A stretch of DNA of 64,000 nucleotides. Origin: Karstenula rhodostoma CBS 690.94. Its lineage: Eukaryota; Ascomycota; Dothideomycetes; Pleosporales; Didymosphaeriaceae. Both the position numbers and the translations under genes were made by a program. The notes under the pieces are model-generated. The model was not told the origin of the DNA. It ran no database searches and saw nothing but the letters and a program-made list of their open reading frames with translations. Each line of letters starts with the position of its first letter. Positions within the stretch are counted from its first letter, which is position 1. This document shows, in pieces, positions 22,511-33,434 of the stretch. The stretch is from positions 76,051-140,050 of the forward strand of contig MU001508.1 in the NCBI GenBank assembly GCA_010093485.1. Direction: 5' to 3'.

Positions 22511-23728
22511 TTAATAGGCCTTTACCCCCGCCAACTTCAGCACAAGATCCGTCTCCTCCGCCGTCTCGAACGGCGCGTCCCGGAAGTAGGTGTCTGGTTT
22601 GCCGAGGCGGAGGTGCATGTCCGCTTGGTGGAAGATATTGGCGTGCGGCCAGTGCGTGGTGCCGAGCTTCCTGTTGTAGTAATCAACCTTCTTCAGCCTG
22701 TCGGCTTCGGACGCAAACGACGCGGGTGTGTAGCAGATGTACATGACCGCGCGCAAGTTGCGGCTCTCGGGGAGTTTGTTGTAGTGGATTGTCCGCGAGT
22801 CCCAGAGGATGAGGTCGCCGGGCTCCGCGCACACTTTGATGAGCTCGCAGCCCCGGTCCTCGAACCACTTCACCTCGTCCTTCTCGAAGCCGAACCAGTC
22901 CATCGAGCCCCAGGTACCGCGGCCCACCTTCTCGGGGAATGCCTTGAAGAAGTGCTCGTTGAGGGCGTGCGAGCCTTTCATGACGAGCAGGCCGCCGTCC
23001 GAGGGGCCGTTGGGCGCGAGATTCAGGATGCCTTGGATGCACTGCATGCCTTTGCGGATGGGGTTCTTTTGTTTGTGTCAGTCCGCTCTGAAGGTCATGT
23101 GGATATACAGTACTGGGCCAAAAAGGTTGAGCGCAGTGTGTCACTCTAAGAGGAGCAGTGAAGTCCCCAATTTGTCCTAGTGATGCGAGACAATGAAGTT
23201 CGTCGTACCTGATCGACGTGAGGCCAGGGCTCACTGGACGGATGTTCCGCAGGCAGCGTGAAGTTCATCCCGTCAAAAGAGACGAGGAGGTTGGAGGTGC
23301 CCCAGAGCTTGGCGAAGGCGTCGATGATGGCAGGTTCGGTGCGGGCGTCCCAGAGAACTTTCTCATGCTGGCAGTGGTAGCCGTAGAACATGCCTCCCCT
23401 GCACCGCGGTCAGCTTGCTTGTACCCGCTTGCATATCAGGTGGCATGATAGGAGTGAAGTTAGGATTTGTTTCATACTTGATGTGGTCGGGTAGGCACTT
23501 TGGGTTCCACGTTGAAAGGTCGTCTTTCTGAAAGCCGTACGGAAAACTCTCGAGCCACTTGAACATGCGATCGACATAGGACTGCGCTTTCTCAGTGGGC
23601 AACACGCCTTTGACTACGTAGTAGCCATCGCGGAAGAGGTCGTCTCGCCAATCGCCGTGCCTGACGCTTGTGTCGATCTTGGGCTCCGTGTCATACTCTG
23701 AGTGAGGCATGTTGAGCGACAAGTCCAA
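22511..23728 (-). CDS. Phytanoyl-CoA dioxygenase (PhyH) family protein
   Basis: Three exons (23728-23478, 23398-23209, 23065-22511; introns 79 and 143 bp) give 331 aa. The Fe(II)/2-oxoglutarate facial triad is visible: H144-V-D146 in PWPHVDQ and H241 in SRTIHYNK, with R252 (RNLRAVMYICYTP) as the likely 2-oxoglutarate anchor. The front end reads DGYYVVKGVLPTEKA, a standard PhyH opening (F/Y-V-V-K-G-V-L). The middle has LAPNGPSDGGLLVMKGSH, the typical jelly-roll strand. Such enzymes hydroxylate lipids or secondary metabolites; the fungal substrate is unknown. The gene ends 42 bp from the CorA-like gene in convergent orientation. Confidence 0.88.
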
Positions 23729-24472
23729 GTCCGCAAAAAAGTAATATGAGATGGAACAAGGCAGTGCAAGTAAAGAGCGTGGTGGGCTTGAGTCTAAAGT
23801 GAGTTGCGATCAAGCGTTTCTCAGATTGTGGAGGCTTTAGGTATACCTATGTAGGAAGGGCCGCAGTTTCGCCGCATCATGCTTAATATGTCGGCTGTTA
23901 CGCGCATACAAGCGACATCCTGCATGCGATACCTACTGTCGTCCTATGGCATGGAGTCTGCGGGGAAGCTGTTTCGGGGGAATTTGGGCTCGCCCGAGCT
24001 GTTGGGCAGCTGTCGGTACAAAATATCCGAAATGCTTATCTCCGCACAACTTCCCTTCCGAAGGAAACTGTTCACAGTGGCCAATCACTCCGAGTATATC
24101 GAGCTATCGGAGGGTCTCTTTTTTGCCACTATCAGCACGAATGTGTTTTTGGAACGGTCGGAGCGACTGTTCAAGTGAAGCTCTCAACTAGGTGTATGAA
24201 CAGCGATCTTCCCCACGCCTGATGCCGGCACATGGGACGGTCGCCGAGTCCAGCATGAATTACCACGGTGCCAGTGAATCGGGTATTCTACGCCGATGAT
24301 CATTCCGTGGCCTTGATAGCTGTGTATGCACGATAGAACTCATGAGGGGGTAGTCATTTGTGAATTGGTCGAGGCGCGGGTCTTATATGGGACTGTTCCA
24401 ATCCAGCGAGATGTGTTTCGACCATCGCGTGTCATTTTTGCACTCGAAGTTCGTTCGCGCTATATATCGATC
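23729..24472. other. Divergent intergenic region upstream of the sugar porter
   Basis: About 740 bp lie between the PhyH start (minus) and the transporter start (plus). A GCGGGG (CreA-type SYGGRG) hexamer occurs near 23961. A tatatat run lies at 24461-24467, too close to the ATG for a usual TATA box unless the leader is very short. No gene is supported. Confidence 0.35.
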
Positions 24473-26424
24473 ATGTTGGGATACCTCGAAGGACTCACGC
24501 CGACGTCCCTAGGCTGCATGGCCCTGGCCTCAGTCGGGGGCTTCCTCTTCGTCGGTCATCCCGTCTGGAATTATTACTCGACCCAACTGACCTAAACACA
24601 GGGTTTTGACAACGGTTGGTGGGGAACAATTCTCGGATCGCAGAAGTTCTTGCACGACTATGGGTCATGCGCCGTCGTCGAAGGCTTCGAAACATGCGAC
24701 TTGTCCACGTCTCAGAAGTCCGCCGGAAGTTCTGTGCAATCAGGAGGAATCAGTGAGATGCCTTGGTCGCTCGATGGGGAAGCGTGACTGATCATTTTGC
24801 CTGCAGTGATTGCCTGTCTCTTCTCCGTCTACCTGAACAACCTCCTTGGTCGCCGTCTGTCTCTCATCGTTACCGGCTTCGTTTCGATTGTCGGCGTCCT
24901 GATTGAACTCACGTCCAGCGCGGGCGGTGGCCCTGCACGCTTTGGTCAATTCGTAGCCGGAAAAGTCATCGCATCGATCGCAATGGGACTTGCTGCGAAC
25001 ATTGTTCCGATCTATCTCTCTGAGACATCTGCTGGCGAGCGTCGCGGCTTCGCAGTCACGTCGTACCAGAATATCATGATCCTCGGTGTCATTCTAGCGT
25101 CTGGCGTGGTATACGCTTCCTCCACGATGGCCACAAAGGCGGCGTACTGGATCCCGATCGGCATGCAACTGATCGCGCCTTCAATCATGATATTGGGTTC
25201 GCCGTTCCTTCCCGAGAGTCCTCGATGGCTAGTCTGGAAAGGCCGCAATGAAGAAGCCAAGGCGGCCGCGCAGAAGCTCTTCTCAACCCCGAAAAACGAC
25301 TTCGATGCGGCTGAGTATGTCAACGCAATCGAAATTGCCCTAGATTCTGATCGGGCAAGTGGATTGGAGTCGAGCTGGGGAGACCTCTTCCGCGGACCAG
25401 ACCTACGTCGGCTGCTCATCGCCGTGGGCATCCAGTCGCTTCAACAAGCGCAGGGTTCGTCGTACATGAACAACTATGTCGTGTGAGTAAATAACCGCGT
25501 TCAAAACGGATGTGTATTCCCCGCTTAGCTGAGATATTCACCACCTGGTCCTAACTCACACTGACTTTGTATCCGCACCATAGGTCGTTTCTCCAGTCCA
25601 CAGGGGTTAAGAATGTATTCCCTGTAATAATGGGGTTGTACACATTGTACTACTTTGCCATCCTGTACGATAATCCCCACTACGAAGTCGCTTTGTCTAT
25701 GACATAGACACTCTATATCCAATCCCGCTTTTGTGACTCGACTGACTTTGTACACGCGAATATAGTACCGGCCACTTCCTCCCTGATATGGTGGGTCGTC
25801 GGCCAATCCTCATGTCTACGGGAGCCTTCTGCGCAACATGTCTCATCACGGTATCGGCATTGGTAGTCGCCTATTCGAACCCCCCGGAGGCAGCACAGAA
25901 GGCCTCCATCGCATTGATCTTCCTGTGGCAGATTGGCTTCGGCATCCAGTCCCCGCTGATCTGGATTGTGACAGCAGAGTCGGCGCCAACCAGGAACAGA
26001 GAGAAGGTGCAGGCTATTGCTGTGTTCTTCGGGTTTGGGGTTTCGCTGCTGATCGCGTCTGTGTCGCCGTACATGCAGGACGCAGACTATGGGAACCTAG
26101 GCGGGAAGATAGTGAGTTGGCCACTCGGCTGCAACGAGTTGCCTCGCTAACATTTTCCAGGGCTTCATTTGGGGCGCGTTCTCGGTCGTGACGGTGTTCT
26201 GGGTGTTCTTCATGGTTCCTGAGATGCGTGGTTTCACGATCGAGCAGCTCGACTTCCTCTTCAATACCCGTATCCCGACGCGAAAGTTCGCTGGATATAG
26301 CTTCGCTGTGACTGAGGGGGAGGCGGTGTTCGACTCGACGGGGGATGTGCAGGAAGAGTTGGGCAAGGACGATGCGAAGGCCTCGGTTGTAGCTACTCAC
26401 AAGGCCGTGAAGAAGGCGTTGTAA
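24473..26424 (+). CDS. MFS sugar porter family transporter
   Basis: Six exons (24473-24550, 24602-24752, 24807-25482, 25584-25664, 25766-26111, 26161-26424) encode 531 aa with about 12 membrane helices. Sugar porter signatures are present: FGFDNGWWG across intron 1, LGRRLSLI after TM2, LSETSAGERRGF after TM4, PFLPESPRWLVWKG at the end of the first half, QQAQGSSYMNNYVV in TM7, and LPDMVGRRPIL in the second half. Each splice junction restores one of these motifs. The Asn-Gly-Trp-Trp motif in TM1 places it among fungal hexose or polyol porters. The substrate cannot be told from sequence. Start at 24473 gives a short N-terminus; an in-frame ATG at 24326 exists but its extension does not look like protein. 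Confidence 0.9.
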
Positions 26425-26868
26425 GTGGATGGGGACTAGCGGGGCCTGCGTACGGTACTGTCGTAGCGGCACCTCGTGAGAAGGCGAACAATGAAGAGAC
26501 ATTGCTTTCCAGTTGCAAGAGCGAGCATTGACCAAACCCCCCCCCCCCCCCCAATGCCAAGCATCAACACAAGCACGCGAAGCTTTCCGCCTCCTAAAAT
26601 GGCAGACGAGGAAATTCTGCTGACAATCGAAAACGTGCCATTGCAGGCGCTGTGATTGGCCCCGGGCGTTGGGGTCCAGCCGTTTTCGTAATAGCACCGT
26701 TCCGCGGACCCGGTCTCTACATAACAGCCTCTCACGCAGCAGCAATTGCAGAGCTGCATTTCACCGCCGTCTCGCGCTGACCATTCCTTCCACTGCGATT
26801 GGCCGAGCCGTGGCACAAACACAGGCCCAGCGGTGACCGTCCCAAGCAAACACCGAAACATCACAAGT
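26425..26868. other. Upstream region of CCC1-like gene, with C14 run
   Basis: A run of 14 C lies at 26539-26552. Two inverted CCAAT boxes (ATTGG) lie nearer the gene at 26655-26659 and 26798-26802. Confidence 0.5.
26655..26802 (-). promoter_or_regulatory. Pair of inverted CCAAT boxes upstream of CCC1-like gene
   Basis: ATTGG at 26655-26659 and again in the context GCGATTGGCC at 26798-26802, 71 and 214 bp before the ATG. CCAAT is bound by the Hap complex, which with HapX controls iron genes, including vacuolar iron transporter genes, in aspergilli. I do not see the extra HapX half-site at the expected spacing, so the regulatory link is inference only. Confidence 0.35.
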
Positions 26869-27831
26869 ATGAAATGGTCGAGTCCGCAACGGGTGCGCAG
26901 AGCACAAACTTCTACGACAACATCTTTCTGGGATGTTATGGCGATTGTGTTCGGTACTTCGTATGGCACGCTGAGGAGTGAGAATGCGGCGGCGTATTCC
27001 ATGCTGCCATCGACGCCGACGGCTGGGGTTGATGTCGAGAGCCTGGCCAAAAACACCGACGATGGAACCGAAAGCCATACCACAACTCAGTCGTATTCGT
27101 CTTCGAGCCGGTCGTCACGTGTAGACCCGCGAATCATATCAGACGCCATTATCGGTTTATCAGACGGCCTTACTGTACCTTTCGCCCTCACTGCAGGCCT
27201 CTCAGCACTTGGAAATACGCAGGTTGTCATATACGGCGGCTTGGCCGAATTGATTGCTGGATCCATCTCCATGGGACTCGGGGGCTACCTGGGTGCAAAG
27301 AGCGAAGCCGAGAGCTATTCTGCTACGCAAGTCCAGACGAGAAAGAAGATCATTGCCGATCCAATCGGTGTCGAAGAGGACGTCAGGGTCATTGTGGAGG
27401 ATTTCGGACTACCCCAAGACCTTGGCGAGCTGGTGACGCAAAAACTAGTCGAAGGAAACGAGGAGCGGCTGGAGAGGTTCCTGATCAAGTTCGAGCACTC
27501 ACTGCCGGAGCCACCGTCGAATCGGGCACTTGTGTGCGCATTGACCATCGCCCTGGGCTACTTTATCGGCGGCTTCATCCCATTGTTGCCCTATTTCTTC
27601 GTCGGGCCCAACGACGTGCAGAAGGGTCTCGTGTTGTCGGCTTGCGTCATGGTGGTGACCTTGTTCGCATTTGGCTATGCGAAGACGGCGGCGGTGCACG
27701 GGTGCGGTGGTATAGGTCTTGTGTGGAATGCTATCAGAGGAGGAGCTGAGATGGTTGTAGTGGGAAGTCTGGCGGCAGGTGCGGCTATGGGGCTTGTGGC
27801 CTTGTTCAGTCAGGGAAGTGAGCCCGTATGA
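26869..27831 (+). CDS. CCC1: CCC1/VIT-family vacuolar iron (Fe/Mn) transporter
   Basis: A single exon of 320 aa. The VIT fold is clear: RIISDAIIGLSDGLTVPFALTAGLS (TM1 with the conserved Asp and DGLTVP), then VVIYGGLAELIAGSISMGLGGYLGAKSE (TM2). A cytosolic helical metal-binding segment has several Glu (GVEEDVRVIVEDFGLP, GNEERLERFL). TM3-TM5 include ALGYFIGGFIPLLPYFF and a Gly/Ala-rich last helix. CCC1 imports Fe2+ and Mn2+ into the vacuole for storage and detoxification. The first in-frame ATG is 26869; a second at 26938 (297 aa) is also acceptable, since the Ser/Thr-rich N-terminus before residue 80 is not conserved. Confidence 0.9.
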   Translation: MKWSSPQRVRRAQTSTTTSFWDVMAIVFGTSYGTLRSENAAAYSMLPSTPTAGVDVESLAKNTDDGTESHTTTQSYSSSSRSSRVDPRIISDAIIGLSDGLTVPFALTAGLSALGNTQVVIYGGLAELIAGSISMGLGGYLGAKSEAESYSATQVQTRKKIIADPIGVEEDVRVIVEDFGLPQDLGELVTQKLVEGNEERLERFLIKFEHSLPEPPSNRALVCALTIALGYFIGGFIPLLPYFFVGPNDVQKGLVLSACVMVVTLFAFGYAKTAAVHGCGGIGLVWNAIRGGAEMVVVGSLAAGAAMGLVALFSQGSEPV

Positions 27832-28124
27832 CTAGCATGTATTCAAAAGGTGCGCAACACCAAAATGTAAGAATATCATGGTATAATGCTGTAGATTCGC
27901 ACAAGGACCCAACCTATGCATGCCTCTTTCCTTACATAACTTACACGTAGTTGGTACAGGAGGGGAGACGACTCGCTAGGCAGCTTCTCCCGCAGCTTGG
28001 ACAGCCTCTTGGACCCTCCGGACGTTTGCGTGGGTTCCTTCTGTTGGGCGTCCTGTTCTTCCGGCTCTCTCGCAGCGTTCTCTTCTGCTGTCCACGGCGT
28101 AGCTGCCATTCACCGTCTCCACGC

Positions 28125-28567
28125 TCACTTGTTCTCCTCGGAGCTCCCCTGCTCTTCCGGCTTTGACTCCTCCACGCCCTTGTACGGGCGCCCAGCGTAC
28201 AGCATGTACCCCTTCTCTTCGATCGTACCCAGCTTCTCGTCCTTCTCGGCCCTGCCCTCGCCGAACGCGCCCGTCTCCAGCTGTCCGGCAACGCTAATGG
28301 GCCGGTTGCCTCGGAATCGCTTGCGCATGTCGATCTGGCCCTTCTTGCACTCGGCGTAGCCCTTCTGCAGCTGCTGGCATTGGGTGGGAAGCGTGTACTT
28401 GAGCGGCGGTCGGATGCAGTCGCTGGGCTTATTCCGCTCGACCATGATGCAATCCGAGTTTTGGAGGCAGAAGGCGAGCGCCGCGCCTGCAGGAGTCAGC
28501 TGGTGCAGGAACCACGGCAGGAAGCAGGAAGAAGGGGCGTACGGATGTCCTTGCACGACTGCGGCAT
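28125..28567 (-). CDS. PET191: Cytochrome c oxidase assembly factor PET191/COA5
   Basis: Two exons (28567-28543, 28486-28125) with a 56-bp intron after only eight codons give 128 aa. The protein opens MPQSCKDIRAALAFCLQNSDC and holds a twin CX9C pattern: C5-x9-C15 and C45-x9-C55, with C21 and C32 between. This matches Pet191/COA5, an intermembrane-space protein oxidised by the MIA40 pathway and needed for complex IV assembly. The following segment KGQIDMRKRFRGNRPISV is characteristic of the fungal protein. The C-terminus ends in a Glu-rich tail (KPEEQGSSEENK). The tiny first exon would be missed by open-frame searches. Confidence 0.93.
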
Positions 28568-29033
28568 CTTGACGGGTCTCAACTAGCGTGTCATTGGAGA
28601 TTGAGAGGTGGTGTTGCAGAGCGCTGAGCCCATCTGGACGTGGTTCTGCCGAGAATATGCCGACGTCGCGTGTTCTGTTCACCGCTGCGCGGGTATGGGT
28701 CTTCACATGCGAGGCCCGAAACGTCATCAACCGCCAGCTCACTCCACGATGCGCGTCTGTGCTGTCGCATGCACGGCCTCCACAAGCATGCAAATGCAAA
28801 CACACAGCGCCAGACTGTGGGCCCGCACCTTTTCGACTCACTCTTAACCTGAAGCTGCGCTGCAATTGCACGCCCAACGCCCGCATCTCGAGTCCACGCG
28901 CTGCTTGCCAGGTGCCACCGCTATTCGGTTGGGCGCATCCAGCGCAGGGAGCCTATAGGACCGAGTGGGTATGTGTGCCTTCGTTCCGTGAGTTATGGGT
29001 AACACAGCATGCTGACGGGCTGGCCAGACTACG
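28568..29033. other. Divergent intergenic region
   Basis: This is the shared upstream region of PET191 (minus) and the lipase gene (plus). No distinct motif is noted. Confidence 0.4.
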
Positions 29034-31085
29034 ATGCCTCTCCGCATCCCCTTCCTCGGGCGTCTCCACCTCCGGGAGTATCTTGTCCTCGCCCTCTCCA
29101 TCGTGCTCATTGCGCTCGAGTCACTCATCGCACTCATCACCGTCGCCATCCCCACGCCCATAATCAGCATATTCTATCGCATCACACGTCGATTATTCAA
29201 CCAACTATCCTCGCCCAACTCGCGCCGTAACAGGCAGAAGAAAAAGGGCGTGTGGAGCTCCATCGCCAATGCTCCGGGCTTCGGAGAGCTTTGCGAGCTC
29301 TATGGATACTACGCCGAGGAGCACGTGGTGCAGACCGGGGATGGCTATCTGCTGGGTCTGCACAGATTGGCGCATAGGCGGGGGGAAGAAGACACCAGGG
29401 TCAATGCCGGACCGGGCAAGGGTGGTCTGAAGAAGAAGGTCGTTTACCTGCACCACGGGCTCATGATGAATAGCGAGGTCTGGGTGTGTTTGACCGAGCG
29501 GGAGCGTTGTCTCCCATTCGAGCTGGTCGAGAGAGGGTACGATGTCTGGCTGGGCAACAACCGCGGAAACAAATACTCGAAGAAGAGCGTACACTGCGCG
29601 CCAACGGACCAGTCGTTCTGGAACTTCAGCATAGACCAGTTCGCCTTCCACGACATTCCAGATTCCATCGAGTACATCCTCAAGACTACCCACCAACCAT
29701 CTTTGTCGTACATTGGCTTTTCGCAGGGGACTGCTCAAGCCTTCGCCACGCTTTCCATCCACCCGGATCTGAACGAAAAGGTCGACGTCTTCATTGCGCT
29801 CGCGCCGGCCATGTCTCCACCGGGCCTCACTTCTGGCATCGTCAATTCTTTCGTCAAGACATCACCCGACATCATCTTCTTAGCCTTCGGTAGAAAGTCT
29901 ATCCTACCTTCCACCACCATGTGGCAGTCGATCCTTTACCCACCAATCTTTGTCCGTCTGATCGACTCGTCGCTGCATTTTCTCTTTGGCTGGACCGCCA
30001 GCAACATCACTGCAACCCAGAAGCTGGCCGCGTACCCGCATCTTTACTCTTACACCTCGACAAAAAGCGTTGTCCACTGGTTCCAGATCATCCGCAACGG
30101 TGTCTTCCAGATGTACGACGACGACGCGCCAAGCGTCATGTCCAATAAATCCAAGTACTACAAAGTAGCCAAGTTTCCGACTCGCAACATCAAGACGCCT
30201 ATTGTACTGATGTACGGTGGCTCAGACAGCTTGGTCGAAATCAACGTAATGCTCAAAGAGCTCCCTCGCCATACCATTGCGAAGGAGATCCCACACTACG
30301 AACATCTCGATTTCCTCTGGGCATCATCCGTAGACCAGCTCGTCTTCCCGCACGTCTTCGAAGCGTTAGAGGACTACGCCGGCCTTGCAGGCGAAGAAAC
30401 TCCGGCTCTAGGACACCGCAAAGAGAAGCGGTTCCGCTCACCAGGGAGATACAAGGGGCTTCTCCCTGAGTCAGGAGCACTCCCCGGTCCAGAGGGCGAC
30501 GATGCCGGTGACGAGTCCTCATCCACCCCCATCGCCCTACGTTCCAGAAAGCACTCCCAATCCACCCGCAAAATTTCCTTCACCGACCCCACAACCGCGG
30601 ATGTCCCACAACCGCAGTCGCCCTCTGCACAGAAATCCAAAATCCCACATCTCGCTTCGAGCTACGCCTCCGCTGTAGAGCGCACGCACTCTCCGTCAGC
30701 CAGCACAACCACCTTCCCCCCTCCAGCAGCCAAGGTCCCTATTCACACAGTCGACGCAGCCTCCCCAGCTCCTTCTGCGTCGCAGATGACAGCGCACAGC
30801 TCGACGAGTCGGCCGGAGGGCTGGTGGTCGTCTGACGAAGTCGGCGGAACTGGGCATTCGGGGCCTACGACGCCGGAACGTTCGGGCCCGCCGAAGATGT
30901 CGCGCAAGCAAAGCGTTGATAGTGTGCGGAGTGGGCAGCGTAGTGTTTTCGGGGAGCGGGGGATTACGTTGGGGGCGGGGAAGGCGGTGAGTGCGCTGGC
31001 GGGGATTTTGGGGAGGGCCGGCAGTACGGAGAGTCTGGAGAGTGAGGCGGGCAAGAAGAGGAGGGCGAAAAGTGCTAGCGCGTGA
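29034..31085 (+). CDS. Membrane-anchored sterol ester hydrolase / AB-hydrolase lipase (TGL1/YEH family)
   Basis: An intronless gene of 683 aa. A hydrophobic hairpin or anchor (about 14-48) precedes the lipase domain. The domain opens GELCELYGYYAEEHVVQTGDGYLLGLHR, typical of acid lipases and yeast Yeh1/Yeh2/Tgl1. The oxyanion loop is LHHGLMMNS (139-147). The nucleophile elbow is GFSQG with S230, and the other triad members are D398 (GGSDSLV) and H424 (YEHLDFLW). A Ser/Pro-rich tail of about 240 residues with basic patches follows and is probably disordered and regulatory. Such enzymes release sterols and fatty acids from steryl esters at lipid droplets or the plasma membrane. The location of this one is not determined. 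Confidence 0.92.
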   Translation: MPLRIPFLGRLHLREYLVLALSIVLIALESLIALITVAIPTPIISIFYRITRRLFNQLSSPNSRRNRQKKKGVWSSIANAPGFGELCELYGYYAEEHVVQTGDGYLLGLHRLAHRRGEEDTRVNAGPGKGGLKKKVVYLHHGLMMNSEVWVCLTERERCLPFELVERGYDVWLGNNRGNKYSKKSVHCAPTDQSFWNFSIDQFAFHDIPDSIEYILKTTHQPSLSYIGFSQGTAQAFATLSIHPDLNEKVDVFIALAPAMSPPGLTSGIVNSFVKTSPDIIFLAFGRKSILPSTTMWQSILYPPIFVRLIDSSLHFLFGWTASNITATQKLAAYPHLYSYTSTKSVVHWFQIIRNGVFQMYDDDAPSVMSNKSKYYKVAKFPTRNIKTPIVLMYGGSDSLVEINVMLKELPRHTIAKEIPHYEHLDFLWASSVDQLVFPHVFEALEDYAGLAGEETPALGHRKEKRFRSPGRYKGLLPESGALPGPEGDDAGDESSSTPIALRSRKHSQSTRKISFTDPTTADVPQPQSPSAQKSKIPHLASSYASAVERTHSPSASTTTFPPPAAKVPIHTVDAASPAPSASQMTAHSSTSRPEGWWSSDEVGGTGHSGPTTPERSGPPKMSRKQSVDSVRSGQRSVFGERGITLGAGKAVSALAGILGRAGSTESLESEAGKKRRAKSASA

Positions 31086-33434
31086 GATTGTGGGGGTGGT
31101 GCGGAGGGGGTTGTCTGTTTGCGATACGCACACGTATGCGGTTCTTACGACGCGAAGATTCTCACGGGAATGCGAGCTTTTTGAATCACTGCGTTTGGGT
31201 TGGCTATCTCACTGCATGGTATCACTGTTGACGCTTCGGATTCATGTCACGGGTATCTCCTTCCATGTATACAACTACATTGCAACAACCAACACATCGC
31301 TACGCTTAATTGCCACAGCGTGAGGGTAGGTGGGCAGAACATACCTGGAGTGTACTCAACCCTTCTTTTTCCGCATCGTAGACTATCCATCCACAAGCTC
31401 TTAGACCCCAATCATCAAATTGAAACTGTACATCCCACCCCATATCTTGGTTTCAACCCACATCCCTCAAGTCCGACTCCCAGTTACTCACGTTGATAGT
31501 GTGTCATATGCAGGGTTGAGGCATGCTACGGTCATATTACTACTACTAAAAACCAAGTACGGACCGTTGATAACCCTAAACTACCCAACCGATGCTGGAT
31601 TACGCGTGCCACGCGGGTCGTATCAAAAACGATACCACACCACTGGCACTACGATGTGCAGCAAGAAAAACGTCACAGACAATGTGTTAGGAATGGACGG
31701 CTTCTTTGGACCTGGTGGAAACAAGCCAGCGACAGCGAAGAGGAGTGAAGTGTTGACCCCACGGGAATGAACCACCAGCCAGCACGACACTTCCGAGCCA
31801 CTGCCCGCCTTGGAACCCGGCTAATGCGGCGCTGGGGGCATATGTGGATGACATACTTACATTACGGTAGAGATATTGCCAGGATTCGATTATCAGGATT
31901 CGATTGTCAGGGTTCGATTATTAGGATTCAGGTGTCTGAGGAAAGAAGAGACTGCAATACTCTATAGTCTTAAGAAATATTTATACGTGCGCTACTACCT
32001 ACCTAAAAATTTAATCGCGAGCAGTTACTATTCGGAGAAGACACGCTGTCGCAATCATCGCCTAAACTTCAAGCAACGCGCCGCTCCTCTACAGAGCCGG
32101 CCCCCCGGGTTACTAGCCCAACAGCCTCCTGATCTTAATGGGGATGACAGGTTCTTGGATAAAGCGCCGGAGGATGGGCATTGGTTGTTTTCCAGACTGG
32201 TTGGGAGTGGGATGGGTAGTGATGCTGTGAACGGCAGGGTTGAGAACAGGAGAAAGATGGGGACGTGCAATTGGCATTTTTCGGGATGCGAGGGGGAAGG
32301 GAGGTGCTTTGGGTATGGACGTTCTAAAGTTCTACAAGAGGACTATATGGATGAGGTCTTTCCACGAGCCTGCTTGAGAGGGTGTTCGGAGAGGGAGAAT
32401 ATTGTGGCTATTACGGTTGTTGTGGCTGTTGCGGAGCGAAATGCACTTCCTGGACCTGGATCGCTGCGTCTCTCCAAGTGTGGCGGGTGATTACCGTCAG
32501 TTGGAACAGGTAGAGTAGGGCTCCCATCGAGTTCAAGATGCAAACACTGGGCGACACTCGGAGGTAAACGCAATGGTGACATGGTAAGCTAGCCAGCTTC
32601 TCAGCAGGTTGTGTTGCAGTGCATATTGCGAGGCACAAGGAGGGAGTAGACCATATGCCACGAGACCGGACTATCCGTGGTGTCTACACAGAAGCAGTGA
32701 AGTGGTTTAACGAAGAAACGCAGGCTGAGATGCTTACCTGGTACGGTCCCCACAGTCTCGGCCAGAAACTCTTGTGCTGTTGTCATCCTCCCTCGTGGAT
32801 CGTTGAATGTGAGATGCGGACGAATCACGGCAATTTCAACCAAAATTCGACTAGACAGAAATCCAGAAACAAAGAGATAGATCGAGTTACCTTATGCGGT
32901 ATGAGAAGTTGTTGCAGTATGGCTGCGTTGGTGGCTGCCATACAAGGTTTAGCCTACATTTTAACCCACGTTTGTAATCGTGGCGCCTGATGATACCCAA
33001 GAAGTCGCCCCAGATTGTCGAAAAAGCGAACAGTTAGAACATACCTGTTATATAATTCTTACGAGTAGGTCACGTATGACAAGATAAAGACCGTACATGA
33101 GTCGGCTGTACAGCCTTCCGTTAACTTTGCTCCAGTATTTTTGAGACACCATCCCCATCGCCCCTGGTATTGAGGCATGGAACCTATAGAACACTACGAA
33201 TCCTCTTGCATCGAATCTGCATTAGAAACATCGTACCGATCTACCACTTCAACTCTGATTATGCCACTGTGGGTAGAAACATGCCAGCGTCGCATTGGTG
33301 GAAGATCTTGCTTGGCAACAAGTCCGCAAGGTACCTATACTGTGAGCACTGCACATCCACTGTATCTCACTGCGTGTAAATCCCTAAGAACTCATCACTG
33401 AATACTTGCTCTCAAAAGACATACAAACGAGAAA
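31086..33434. other. Intergenic, 2.3 kb
   Basis: No convincing gene is seen. A 14-bp tandem repeat lies at 31881-31936 and an AT-rich patch near 31960-32030. Open frames of 60-200 codons near 31.9-32.5 kb lack protein-like composition. Confidence 0.4.
31881..31936. repeat. 14-bp tandem repeat, four units
   Basis: The units AGGATTCGATTATC, AGGATTCGATTGTC, AGGGTTCGATTATT and AGGATTCAGGTGTC follow head to tail. They diverge progressively toward the right. Confidence 0.75.

Noticed and set aside
27876..28109. 77-codon open frame just downstream of PET191 on the same strand
   Set aside because: It is hydrophilic with no recognised family, and attempts to splice it to PET191 gave introns too short or a wrong frame. 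Probably 3' UTR.
31876..32490. 204-codon open frame starting in the 14-bp repeat
   Set aside because: It begins at a non-ATG codon within a tandem repeat and has no domain.
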